A DNA stretch of 64,000 nt from contig NZ_JAUSSM010000007.1 in the NCBI RefSeq assembly GCF_030812315.1, forward strand, positions 1 through 64,000, read 5' to 3'. The notes beneath the pieces are model-generated. The model saw only the letters and a program-made list of their open reading frames with translations, did not search any database and was not told the origin of the DNA. The stretch comes from Arthrobacter oryzae. Its GTDB lineage: Bacteria; Actinomycetota; Actinomycetes; Actinomycetales; Micrococcaceae. The position numbers were made by a program, and so were the translations under genes. This document shows, one piece after another, positions 22,515-30,613 of this stretch (position 1 is its first letter; every line of letters begins with the position of its first letter).

Positions 22515-25151
22515 CTACCTCGTGAACATCGACCCTGCCAGGGGAGTGACCGTGAGAGCCTTGACCTTCGCCGTGCCGCCCTCGGCGAAGAGCGCCACCT
22601 GGCCCGCTCCGGCACCCGGGAACACCTGATCCGTAATAGTGCGCAGGCCGTCCTGGGCGAAGACCTCCACCGATGCCCGGTCCACGTAGATCCGAAGAGT
22701 CACGTTGCCGTTGGCGTCGGCGACCACGGGCGCCGCGTCCACCGAGGGAAACAGCGGGTGGAAGCCGGTGTTCCCGGAGTTGCTCCGGTCCACGTAGACC
22801 TCACCCGTCGTTGCGTCGTAGCCGATCTCGGTGGATGCTGTTCCGTCGCCCAGGACGGTGATGCCGGACTTCGTGGCCGATCCGGGCGCGAACGTGACAT
22901 CGATCCGCTGGACATCACCCCACGCTGCGGCCGGAAGCGGGTGGATTCCCGGGGCGATGTTACGGGCCGACTTCTCGCTGTAGGAAGCGCGGGAGGCGAG
23001 CTTGTCGACCTGCCTTGCCGCCTTTTGCGTCAGCCGGGGACCGTCGGCCGTTTGGGTGAGGCCAACTTCGCGCGGCAGCGACATTGCGCTGCGCCAGGGG
23101 GAGGTGGGGACGAGGTTGGCGTAGTCCCAGTTGTTCATCCATCCGAGCATGACGCGCTTGTTCTGCGGCATGTTGCCGAACGACACCGAGGCGTAATAGT
23201 CGCGGCCGTAGTCCAGCCAGTCATAGCCCTGCAGGCGGGGCTTGGCCGGCCGTTCAGAGGCAACGAACTCGTCGGCCAGGATGTGCCCCCAGCCGAACCG
23301 GTTGTTGTCCACGATTCGCAGGCTGGCCTGGCGGCCCCTGAACTCAGCGACATTCCACGATGCCCAGTCCAGGACTTCGCTGTTGGTTCCCGTGGCGGAA
23401 CGGACAACCTGCCCGTCCACCACCAGATTCACTGTGGTTTCGTCGGAGCGGGGGACGGCCGCATGGTCCGTCAGCATGACGTGGTCAAGAGTGAGGTGTC
23501 CCCAGCCCCCGGCAGCCTGGTCCACGACCCTCAGCTGGGCGCTCCGGCCGGCGAACTCCGCAACGTCCCAGCCCTTCCAGTTAAGCGCGCCGGCGTTGTC
23601 TCCGCTGAGCGTTCTGACAACGTTGCCATCGATCAGGAGCTGGGCTTCCAGGACTTCCCCGGAGTCAGCGGCGCGTTGCCCGCCGCCGACGAGCATGCTC
23701 ATGAAGTTTCGGGAGACGGTGAAGACCGGGGACGTGAGGGTGCCCTGGCGGTCATCGCCTGGGGCGCCGCCTGCTTCGAAGGTGTTGATCCGTTTGGCCC
23801 CGATGAAGTAGTCGCCGCCTGCCGTGGCCGGCTGGAAGGCGGGCTCCAGGTCCGCGGTTCCGGTCCAGCCGGCGTCGGCCAGTGTGCTGCCGTCCGGAAC
23901 TTCGAAGCCGTTGAACAGCAGGTCTCCGGCCGGGGCATTGTTGTCCAGCTTGTCCGAGATGCGGGGATGCTGTCCGCCGCCCACGAGGAAGTTGATGTAG
24001 TCACTGCCGACCGTGAACTCCGGTGAACTCATGGAGCCAAGCGGCCAGTCGCCGTCGTTGAAGGAATTGACCAGCCCGGCCCCGGCGTAGCCGGTGACCT
24101 GGTTCTGTCCTCCCAGTGCTCCCTGTGCCGGTGTGTCGGCAAACGGCCCGTTCTTCCAGTTTCCAGGTTCGTTGTTGACCGTCCAGCCGCCGTAACTTCC
24201 GTCGTTGAAACCCGCCAGCGGAGTTCCGGCCGGGAGGGAATCCACAGGGTCTGTGGTGTCCGCAGTGAACGTGGTGCCGTCAAAGTCACCGACGAAGTAC
24301 TGCCCTGCAGAACCGCCCGCTACGCCGCCGGGATTGATGTTCACCACCATGACCCACTTGACGTTGTCCGGGTTTCCGTCCACGGCCAATGGAAACAGGT
24401 CAGGGCATTCCCATAGGCCGCCAGTTGCGTTCGCCGGCCCGAAGGAGCTCAGCTCCGTCCAGTCCTTGAGGTTATCGGACTTGTACAGGAGCACCTTGTG
24501 GTCCAGCGCCTCCACGGCGGTCATCACCCAGTAGCCGCCGCCGTCGGGGGCGTCGTACCAGAAGACCTTCGGGTCGCGGAAGTTGGCTGAGTTGCGGTTG
24601 AGGACAGGGTTCTGGCCGTACTTGGTCCAGGTCTGGCCCTGGTCCAGGCTATACGCCAGGGACTGCGCCTGCAGCCCGCGGTGCGGGGATGCGTCCTTGT
24701 AGGCGCTGGTAAAAATCGCCACCAGGGGAGGATTCGTCGCGGTGCCGAAGCCGGAGGAGTTGTTCTTGTCCACCACCACGCTGCCGGAGAAGATGTCCTG
24801 CTGTTCATCCGTGGGGATCGCCAGCGGCTGCTCCTTCCAATGGACCAGGTCAGTGGACGTCGCATGCCCCCAGGACATGTTCCCCCAGGTGTTTCCGGAC
24901 GGGTTGTGCTGGTAGTAGAGGTGGTAGACGCCCTTGTAGAAGACCATTCCGTTGGGATCGTTCATCCAGTTCTTCTCCGGCGAGAAATGGACGGCCGGGC
25001 GGTACTGCTCTTCGCCCGGAGTGGTGGCTGCTCCAGCCGGGATGGCCCCGGCCAAGGCGCTGCCAAGGGCCAGGCCCGCCAGTGCCACGGCGGTGACTGC
25101 CCGCAAGCCAATGGTTCGTGTTGTGTGCATAGTGCTGAGGTCGCCCTTCAT
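22515..25151 (-). CDS. Secreted GH32 fructan hydrolase with inserted beta-rich modules
   Basis: The 878-residue protein has a signal peptide ending near AGA (residues 39-41) and no anchor. GH32 catalytic motifs are WMNDPNG (nucleophile Asp65), FRDPK (Asp193) and WECPDLF (Glu248). The propeller is interrupted after about residue 305 and resumes near 643 with YDWLDYGRDYYASVSF. The insert contains two copies of the phrase FLVGGG/MLVGGG and two similar segments ending WNVAEFRGRQASLRIVDNN and WDVAEFAGRSAQLRVVD. The C-terminal sandwich has RIYVDRASVEVFAQDG. GGGGAAAGG precedes ATG 25151; ATG 25130 is an alternative. A LacI operator lies 23 bases upstream. Exo-levanase or inulinase activity is expected. 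Confidence 0.82.
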   Translation of the reverse strand: MKGDLSTMHTTRTIGLRAVTAVALAGLALGSALAGAIPAGAATTPGEEQYRPAVHFSPEKNWMNDPNGMVFYKGVYHLYYQHNPSGNTWGNMSWGHATSTDLVHWKEQPLAIPTDEQQDIFSGSVVVDKNNSSGFGTATNPPLVAIFTSAYKDASPHRGLQAQSLAYSLDQGQTWTKYGQNPVLNRNSANFRDPKVFWYDAPDGGGYWVMTAVEALDHKVLLYKSDNLKDWTELSSFGPANATGGLWECPDLFPLAVDGNPDNVKWVMVVNINPGGVAGGSAGQYFVGDFDGTTFTADTTDPVDSLPAGTPLAGFNDGSYGGWTVNNEPGNWKNGPFADTPAQGALGGQNQVTGYAGAGLVNSFNDGDWPLGSMSSPEFTVGSDYINFLVGGGQHPRISDKLDNNAPAGDLLFNGFEVPDGSTLADAGWTGTADLEPAFQPATAGGDYFIGAKRINTFEAGGAPGDDRQGTLTSPVFTVSRNFMSMLVGGGQRAADSGEVLEAQLLIDGNVVRTLSGDNAGALNWKGWDVAEFAGRSAQLRVVDQAAGGWGHLTLDHVMLTDHAAVPRSDETTVNLVVDGQVVRSATGTNSEVLDWASWNVAEFRGRQASLRIVDNNRFGWGHILADEFVASERPAKPRLQGYDWLDYGRDYYASVSFGNMPQNKRVMLGWMNNWDYANLVPTSPWRSAMSLPREVGLTQTADGPRLTQKAARQVDKLASRASYSEKSARNIAPGIHPLPAAAWGDVQRIDVTFAPGSATKSGITVLGDGTASTEIGYDATTGEVYVDRSNSGNTGFHPLFPSVDAAPVVADANGNVTLRIYVDRASVEVFAQDGLRTITDQVFPGAGAGQVALFAEGGTAKVKALTVTPLAGSMFTR

Positions 25152-25173
25152 CGCGCGTGCCTTTCCCCCAGAA

Positions 25174-25187
25174 AGACAACGTTGTCA
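25174..25187. promoter_or_regulatory. LacI operator upstream of the secreted GH32 gene
   Basis: AGACAACGTTGTCA contains the perfect palindrome GACAACGTTGTC (25175-25186), matching the frcB and lacI sites. It is 23 bases before the GH32 start. The rest of the gap to 25360 shows no gene or clear structure. Confidence 0.65.
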
Positions 25188-25360
25188 GTGGAGGGAACGC
25201 TAAATTAAGTCCACGAGACAAGTCAACGGACTGCGAAGAAATTGACCGAGGGAGTGGCAGGGCCGCCCGGACAGCGGGGCCGGCGGGGGAGGGGGCGCCG
25301 CACCGATGACCGCGGGGGAGTGGGGCGCCGGGGAGCGTGGTGCCTCAGCGGTGCTGGCGT

Positions 25361-26587
25361 CTAGTCCGCCGCGCTGGTCCGGTAGGAGGCGAGGAACGTG
25401 GCGATCCGGCGCACGGCTTCCTCGATGTCTTCGACGGACGGCAGGATGACGAAGCGGAAGTGGTCCGGCCGGGGCCAGTTGAACGCAGAGCCGTGCGAGA
25501 CCAGGATTTTCTGTTCCCTCAGCAGGTCCAGGACGAACTGTTCGTCGCTCTTGAACGGGTAAAGCTCCGGGTCAAGGCGCGGGAACAGGTACATTGCTCC
25601 GGCGGCCGGAACGCATGTCACGCCGGGAATGGCGGTCAGGAGCTTGAGAGCGCGGTCGCGCTGCTCGCGCAGCCTGCCGCCGGGCCGGATCAGTGCCTCA
25701 ATGGACTGGTAGCCGCCAAGGCAGGTCTGGATCGCGTGCTGTGCAGGCACGTTGGGGCACAGGCGGAGGGAGGCCAGCAGCTCCAGCCCTTCCCGGTATG
25801 CCTGCGTGGCGGCGAGCGGACCAGTCACGGCCACCCAGCCGGCGCGGTATCCAGGCATCCGGTAGGCCTTGGAAAGCCCGCTGAAGGTGAGGCAGCAGAC
25901 GTCTTCGGCCACCGAGGCCGTATGGATGTGTTCGGCGTCCTCGTACCGGATCTTTTCGTAGATTTCGTCCGAGAACAGCACCAGGTGGTGCTTGCGCGCC
26001 AACTCGGCAAACTGCTCCAGGATGTGCCGCGGGTAGACGGCCCCCGTGGGGTTGTTCGGATTGATGATCACGATTGCCTTGGTGCGCCTGGTGATCTTTG
26101 ATTCGACGTCGGCCATGTCCGGCCACCATTGCTCGTCCTCATCGCAGAGGTAGTGCACGGGCTTGCCGCCGGTCAGCGTGACGGCGGCAGTCCAGAGGGG
26201 GTAGTCGGGCGCCGGGATGAGGATCTCGTCGCCGTTTTCCATAAACGCCTGCAGGCACATGGAAATGAGCTCGCTCACGCCGTTGCCGATGAAGATGTCC
26301 TCGACGCCGATCTGCATCAGGCCCCGGGTCTGGTAATACTGGGAGATCGCTGTGCGGGCCGAAAAGATCCCTTTGGAATCGCTGTAGCCCTGCGCCCCAC
26401 GCAGGTGGTGGATCATGTCCACCACCACGGACTCCGGGGCCTCCAGGCCGAACGGCGCGGTGTCGCCAAGGTTCATCTTGAGGATCCGGTGCCCTTCGGC
26501 TTCCATCTCCTTTGCTGCCTGGAGGATGGGCCCGCGGAGTTCGTAGCGGACATTCTGGAGTTTGCTGGAGTGCTGCATCGGACGCAT
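25361..26587 (-). CDS. alaA: Alanine-type aminotransferase (AlaA/AlaT-like)
   Basis: A 408-residue class I PLP aminotransferase starting MRPMQHSSKLQNVRYELRGP, like AlaA (glutamate-pyruvate aminotransferase). Motifs: NLGDTAPFGLEAPESV, IIINPNNPTGAVYP, and SGLSKAYRMPGYRAGW with the PLP lysine after SGLS. Family length is about 405. Start alternatives are ATG 26587 and 26578, neither with a strong ribosome-binding site. It is divergent from the histidine kinase. Confidence 0.85.
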   Translation of the reverse strand: MRPMQHSSKLQNVRYELRGPILQAAKEMEAEGHRILKMNLGDTAPFGLEAPESVVVDMIHHLRGAQGYSDSKGIFSARTAISQYYQTRGLMQIGVEDIFIGNGVSELISMCLQAFMENGDEILIPAPDYPLWTAAVTLTGGKPVHYLCDEDEQWWPDMADVESKITRRTKAIVIINPNNPTGAVYPRHILEQFAELARKHHLVLFSDEIYEKIRYEDAEHIHTASVAEDVCCLTFSGLSKAYRMPGYRAGWVAVTGPLAATQAYREGLELLASLRLCPNVPAQHAIQTCLGGYQSIEALIRPGGRLREQRDRALKLLTAIPGVTCVPAAGAMYLFPRLDPELYPFKSDEQFVLDLLREQKILVSHGSAFNWPRPDHFRFVILPSVEDIEEAVRRIATFLASYRTSAAD

Positions 26588-26723
26588 GCTTGATCTTTTC
26601 ACAGCGCCGGACGAGCGGCACCGCCTGCGTCGCATTCCCGGCCCGTTGCCGCGGCGGTCTACACTGTGGGCAGCGTCCTTGAAGCAGCCCGGGGGATTTT
26701 TTTCTGTGTCGGGGGACAGAGCG

Positions 26724-28472
26724 ATGAACGGTATCAAGGGAACGAACAGCCCGCTTCGAGTGCTGCGGCGGGTGGCAGGGCTGGGCAATGACCGACCGCC
26801 TGCCGGGGTCGCATTACCAGCAGGGGTTACATCCCTAGTCGACAACGCGCCGCTGGCCGACGGGATCGACCGGATTTTCGGCAGGCTCGGAGTCCGGGGC
26901 CGTGTGGTGATGAGCCAGCTGCCTCTTTCGGTCACCCTGTTCCTGGTTGTGGTTGCCGCTGCGATCTTCAGCCCGGCAACCCTGGCGGACGACACGTTCA
27001 GGATTGCCTTGCTGGCGCATGCCGCGCTGTTCGGGCTCTGCCTGGCTGTCCCCTGGGGAAGGCTGCATCCCGAAGCATTCACGCTGATTCCCATCCTCGA
27101 CTGCGTGGCCATCGGATTTACGCGGCAGGCAGGCGGCCCCAGTTTCAACGTCCTGAGCCTGCTGTTGGTGTTCCCGGTGGTCTGGCTGTCTGTGAGCCGG
27201 CACAGGCACCGGGTTGTCCTCGCCGTCCTCGCGACAGTGCTCAGCACCGTTATCCCTGCCGCCGCCCTGGGATCGGACCTGGCCCAGGGCTCGATGATCC
27301 GGACAATCTTCCTGCCGCTGGTGATGGGCGCGATCGCCGTGACGGCCCGCGTTGTGGCAGGTGCACTTTACCGGCAACGCATGACACTGGTCCGCAAGGA
27401 CCGCGATCTGGCGGTAACACTCGCCGAGAGCATGCAAAGGCAGCAGTTGCTTGATGCGGTGCTTTCAACGGTCGATGTGGGCGTCTGGGTGGTGGACGAA
27501 AACGGCCAGGACGTGCTGACCAACAGGGCGTTGCGGAGCGATCCTTCGTTGGCCCGCGTCGCCTCGGCCGGGGGATCTGCGAAGCTCTTCCACGGCGACA
27601 GGACTACCCTCGTGCCGCCGGACGCGTTCCCAGCCGCCCGGGCCTCCCGCGGCGAGGCGTTCACCAATGAGCTCTACTGGGCAGGCGAGGATACCGAGCA
27701 ACGTGCCTTTTCCGTCAGCGGCGGAGCCATCCGCTCCCTGGACGGGAGCCGCCGAGGGGCTGTCGTCACCTTCGCCGAGGTGACGGCACTGATCAATGCG
27801 CTCGCGGCCAAGGACAATTTCGTCGCCACCGTGTCCCATGAGCTGCGCACGCCGCTGACATCAATACTCGGCTACCTGGAACTTGTCCTGGACGAGCCCG
27901 GCCACGAGGACATAGCGGCTGAGCTGAGGATCGTGGAGCGGAATGCCGGGCATCTTCTGGGCCTCGTTAATGACCTGATTGCCGTCGCTTCTGAAAACGT
28001 GGAGCTCGTCCTGCAGGACACGGACATTGCCGGTCTCCTTGCCGCAGCCGTGGCAGCCAACCAGGCGCGGGCTGCACTCTGCGGAGTGGACCTGCTGCTC
28101 GACGCGGAGGAACCCCTGACCGCACGGGTGGACCCCGCCAGGATCCGGCAGGTGGTGGGCAACCTGATATCGAACGCGGTGAAGTACTCACCGGACGGCG
28201 GACGGATCACTGCCCACGCCCGCAGGAACGGCAAAGAGCTGGTCTGCTCGATCACCGACACGGGTATCGGCATGACGGAGGAGGACCAGAACCAGGCATT
28301 TACCAAGTTCTTCCGTTCCGCTCGGTCCCGCGATACGGCCATTCCAGGAGCAGGTCTTGGCCTTCCCATCAGCAAGACCATCATCGAAGGACACGGCGGG
28401 TCGATCGGCCTCACCAGCGCACCGGGAATGGGCACCACCGTGACCTTCACCCTTCCCGCTGACCCGCGCTGA
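26724..28472 (+). CDS. Membrane sensor histidine kinase (orphan)
   Basis: A 582-residue kinase. Five or six hydrophobic segments span about residues 68-210. A PAS-like region (VDVGVWVVDENGQDVLTNRA) follows. The HisKA domain has phospho-acceptor His372 in ATVSHELRTPLTSILGYLE, and HATPase_c has NLISNAVKYSPDGG, DTGIGM and GAGLGLPISK. GGGGGA sits 9 bases before the ATG. No response-regulator gene is adjacent on either side, so its partner is elsewhere. The input signal is unknown. Confidence 0.85.
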   Translation: MNGIKGTNSPLRVLRRVAGLGNDRPPAGVALPAGVTSLVDNAPLADGIDRIFGRLGVRGRVVMSQLPLSVTLFLVVVAAAIFSPATLADDTFRIALLAHAALFGLCLAVPWGRLHPEAFTLIPILDCVAIGFTRQAGGPSFNVLSLLLVFPVVWLSVSRHRHRVVLAVLATVLSTVIPAAALGSDLAQGSMIRTIFLPLVMGAIAVTARVVAGALYRQRMTLVRKDRDLAVTLAESMQRQQLLDAVLSTVDVGVWVVDENGQDVLTNRALRSDPSLARVASAGGSAKLFHGDRTTLVPPDAFPAARASRGEAFTNELYWAGEDTEQRAFSVSGGAIRSLDGSRRGAVVTFAEVTALINALAAKDNFVATVSHELRTPLTSILGYLELVLDEPGHEDIAAELRIVERNAGHLLGLVNDLIAVASENVELVLQDTDIAGLLAAAVAANQARAALCGVDLLLDAEEPLTARVDPARIRQVVGNLISNAVKYSPDGGRITAHARRNGKELVCSITDTGIGMTEEDQNQAFTKFFRSARSRDTAIPGAGLGLPISKTIIEGHGGSIGLTSAPGMGTTVTFTLPADPR

Positions 28473-28506
28473 CCCCGACCAGCCGACGCCCAATCGGCTG
28501 TTCCGG

Positions 28507-29100
28507 TCAGCTGTTCTGCTGGAGAGCCCCCGTCAGGAAGCCCAGGACTTCATCGTCCACTTCCTCCACCGACGTCATCCGCACCTTGCGGTCGAAGAAA
28601 TCGCCGGCACGCACCTTGACGGCCTCGAGCCTGCCCCCGGCCGGGGCGTCCAGCCGGAGTGCGACGTCCACCGCGGTGGTGTTGGCCCGGGTGACCTGGG
28701 CGAACTTCCGCCGTGGAGAGTGGAGGGACACGTAACCCTTGCGCATCTGGATTTCCACACCCGCTGTTTCGGCCGCCCACGCCAGGAACGCATCCGCAAT
28801 GGGCCGCAGCGCGGGGTGGCTCGCGTACTGGGCGTCGATCAGTTCATCGGCGTCGCGCAGCATGAACTCGGGGTAGCCGAACATCTCCCACGACACGGCG
28901 TACTGCGCGTAGCCTGTGATCCCGTGTGCGTCCCGCATCCAGTCCCGGAGCTCGCCGTCGTTCTTCAGCCCCGCCTCGCGGCCCCGTTCAGCCCACCATC
29001 CGACGTCGTGGCCGGACTTGCGCAGGAGCAGCGACTGGTTGTTCTCCACCATGGTCTGCCAGGTCTTGGCGGCGTTCTTCAGATCGGTCGGATTGCCCAT
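28507..29100 (-). CDS. DUF4287/DUF5655 domain protein
   Basis: A 197-residue soluble protein. The first half holds the DUF4287 pattern (KNDGELRDWMRDAHGITGYA with VSWEMFGYP) and the second half the DUF5655 pattern (GVEIQMRKGYVSLHSPRRKF with a terminal KVRMTSVEEVDDEV). The biochemical role is not known. It is convergent with the histidine kinase gene and divergent from the secreted Pro-rich protein. Confidence 0.7.
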   Translation of the reverse strand: MGNPTDLKNAAKTWQTMVENNQSLLLRKSGHDVGWWAERGREAGLKNDGELRDWMRDAHGITGYAQYAVSWEMFGYPEFMLRDADELIDAQYASHPALRPIADAFLAWAAETAGVEIQMRKGYVSLHSPRRKFAQVTRANTTAVDVALRLDAPAGGRLEAVKVRAGDFFDRKVRMTSVEEVDDEVLGFLTGALQQNS

Positions 29101-29165
29101 GCTCCGATCCTAATGCGGCCCGCTGCGGCACGTCCTGAAAAAAGAATTCGGGAACCGCGTAACTT

Positions 29166-29177
29166 TTCCGGAACCCG
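29166..29177 (+). promoter_or_regulatory. Candidate ECF-type promoter element upstream of the secreted protein
   Basis: TTCCGGAACCCG recurs at 30005-30016 just before the ECF sigma gene. GGAAC is a common -35 element of ECF sigma factors. A -10 cannot be assigned with confidence. Confidence 0.4.
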
Positions 29178-29277
29178 CAGCGATGTATGGGGAGTGCGGA
29201 CCGCGTCCGCACCGCTTGAGTGGCCGGATCCAACCTGGCCGTTACTGACACTGTTGTATATGTTTTCGGAGGGTTCC

Positions 29278-29925
29278 ATGTCCTTGTTCACTGTTTTTGC
29301 CACTAGCAAGATTGCCGCGAGCGCATTGGCGGCCGGCACGCTGGCGGTCGGTGGCACCGGCGCAGCCGCATTCGCCGGAGCGCTTCCCTCTGACGTTCAG
29401 CAGAGCGCCCATGAACTGCTCGGTGCCCCGGCCCCGCACGTAGGCGGCGTTTCCGAGACTGCCACGGCTGACGCCGACGCTTCCGCATCCGCCACGCCGT
29501 CCGCTTCCGCTGATGCCGCCGCAACCGCCGCCGCTGAGGACGAGAAGGCTAACGCCGACGCTTCGGCAACGGCTGTTGGCCCGGACGCCGCGGGCCCCGC
29601 CGCCTACGGCCTGTGCACTGCCTTCACCAACGGTGGCCTGGCAGCGTCCTCCACCGGTTTCGCATCGCTGGCCATCGCCGCTGAGGGCGCAGCCAACATC
29701 GAAGGTTACTGCGCCGACGTAGTTGCCGCAGGCAAGTCCGACAGCCACAAGGTTGACGGTGCCGGCTCGGGCGACGCCTCGGCCGACGTCAACGTCCCGG
29801 AGGTCCCGGAGGTTCCGGAAGCACCGGAACTGCCCACCCAGGCTGCCGTTCCGGCCGCACCGGAACTCCCCGCCGAGGTCCCCACGCAGCTCCCCGAGCT
29901 GCCCACCTCAGCTGGCCGTCCGTAA
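29278..29925 (+). CDS. Secreted Ala/Pro-rich protein of unknown function
   Basis: A 215-residue protein from ATG 29278 with GGAGGG upstream. The N-terminus (IAASALAAGTLAVGGTGAAA) is a signal peptide or anchor. A low-complexity Ala/Asp/Ser/Thr region (60-100) is followed by a small domain with two cysteines (CTAFTNGG and GYCADVV), which could pair outside the cell. The last 50 residues are Pro/Glu/Val repeats (VPEVPEVPEAPELP) likely to be extended in the cell wall. It precedes an ECF sigma gene and shares a promoter-like motif with it. Confidence 0.6.
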   Translation: MSLFTVFATSKIAASALAAGTLAVGGTGAAAFAGALPSDVQQSAHELLGAPAPHVGGVSETATADADASASATPSASADAAATAAAEDEKANADASATAVGPDAAGPAAYGLCTAFTNGGLAASSTGFASLAIAAEGAANIEGYCADVVAAGKSDSHKVDGAGSGDASADVNVPEVPEVPEAPELPTQAAVPAAPELPAEVPTQLPELPTSAGRP

Positions 29926-29945
29926 CACAGCCGCCTATGGTGGAT

Positions 29946-29979
29946 CGCGGGACTCCTTCGCTTTGGCAGGAGTCCCGCG
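29946..29979 (+). terminator. Hairpin between secreted protein and ECF sigma genes
   Basis: CGCGGGACTCCT (29946-29957) pairs with AGGAGTCCCGCG (29968-29979) around a 10-base loop. It separates the two genes into distinct units. Confidence 0.6.
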
Positions 29980-30004
29980 GTGCAACAGGCGCCAGTCCAC
30001 AGCC

Positions 30005-30016
30005 TTCCGGAACCCG
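30005..30016 (+). promoter_or_regulatory. Candidate ECF-type promoter element upstream of the sigma gene
   Basis: Second copy of TTCCGGAACCCG, 40 bases before the sigma start, a suitable place for an autoregulated -35. Confidence 0.4.
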
Positions 30017-30055
30017 GATATGTGACCACGCTGCGTGGGATGGAGGAGCCTGACG

Positions 30056-30613
30056 GTGCTCGACACTTTGGCAGATGAATACGTGCACACGGCCGGGGAC
30101 GACCCCGCCGTGCTGTTCACCCTTGTCTACCGAAAGTTCTCCGGTGCCGTGCTCGGTTACCTGAGGGCCCGCGGCGTGGATGACCCGGAGGCGGTCACCC
30201 AGGACGTGTTCCTGGCTTTCTATCCGAAGCTTGACGGCCTGACCGGCGGACTCCAGGGTGCCAAGTCGCTCATCTTCTCCATTGCCCACGCACGCATGGT
30301 GGACCACTACCGCCGCCACGAGCGCACACCGGCCCTCAGTCCCTATGAGTCAGACCTCGACAGGCGCAGTTCGGCCTCCGCCGAGGAACTGGCGCTCGCG
30401 AAAGTGGACGGCGGAGGCGCCGGAGCACTCCTTGAAGGACTCAGCCCGGACCACCAGGAAGTGCTCGCACTCAGGGTGGTCGCGGACCTCTCCGTGGAAC
30501 AGGCCGCCGACGTCATGGGCCGAACCCCGGGAGCAGTCAAACAATTGCATCGCCGGGCGCTCAGCGCCCTCAGGGAACGCGCCTCAATAGGAAGCCAGGC
30601 ACATCATGAGTGA
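30056..30613 (+). CDS. ECF RNA polymerase sigma factor
   Basis: A 185-residue ECF sigma-70 factor. Region 2 reads GVDDPEAVTQDVFLAFYPKL and region 4 reads LRVVADLSVEQAADVMGRTP with GAVKQLHRRALSALRE. The GTG at 30056 has GGAGGAG seven bases upstream and is preferred to GTG 30035. It overlaps the next gene by 8 bases. The pair looks like sigma and membrane-bound anti-sigma. Confidence 0.85.
   Translation: MLDTLADEYVHTAGDDPAVLFTLVYRKFSGAVLGYLRARGVDDPEAVTQDVFLAFYPKLDGLTGGLQGAKSLIFSIAHARMVDHYRRHERTPALSPYESDLDRRSSASAEELALAKVDGGGAGALLEGLSPDHQEVLALRVVADLSVEQAADVMGRTPGAVKQLHRRALSALRERASIGSQAHHE

Noticed and set aside
26562..26723. N-terminal extension of the histidine kinase
   Set aside because: It reads through the divergent promoter region and lacks a start signal; ATG 26724 has a good ribosome-binding site.
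25361..27247. A 628-residue minus-strand frame extending the aminotransferase upstream
   Set aside because: The added part lies opposite the histidine kinase and lacks family sequence; the aminotransferase starts naturally at MRPMQHSSK.
28720..29277. Long plus-strand frame before the secreted Ala/Pro-rich protein
   Set aside because: It is antisense to the DUF4287 gene; the signal peptide begins at 29278 behind GGAGGG.
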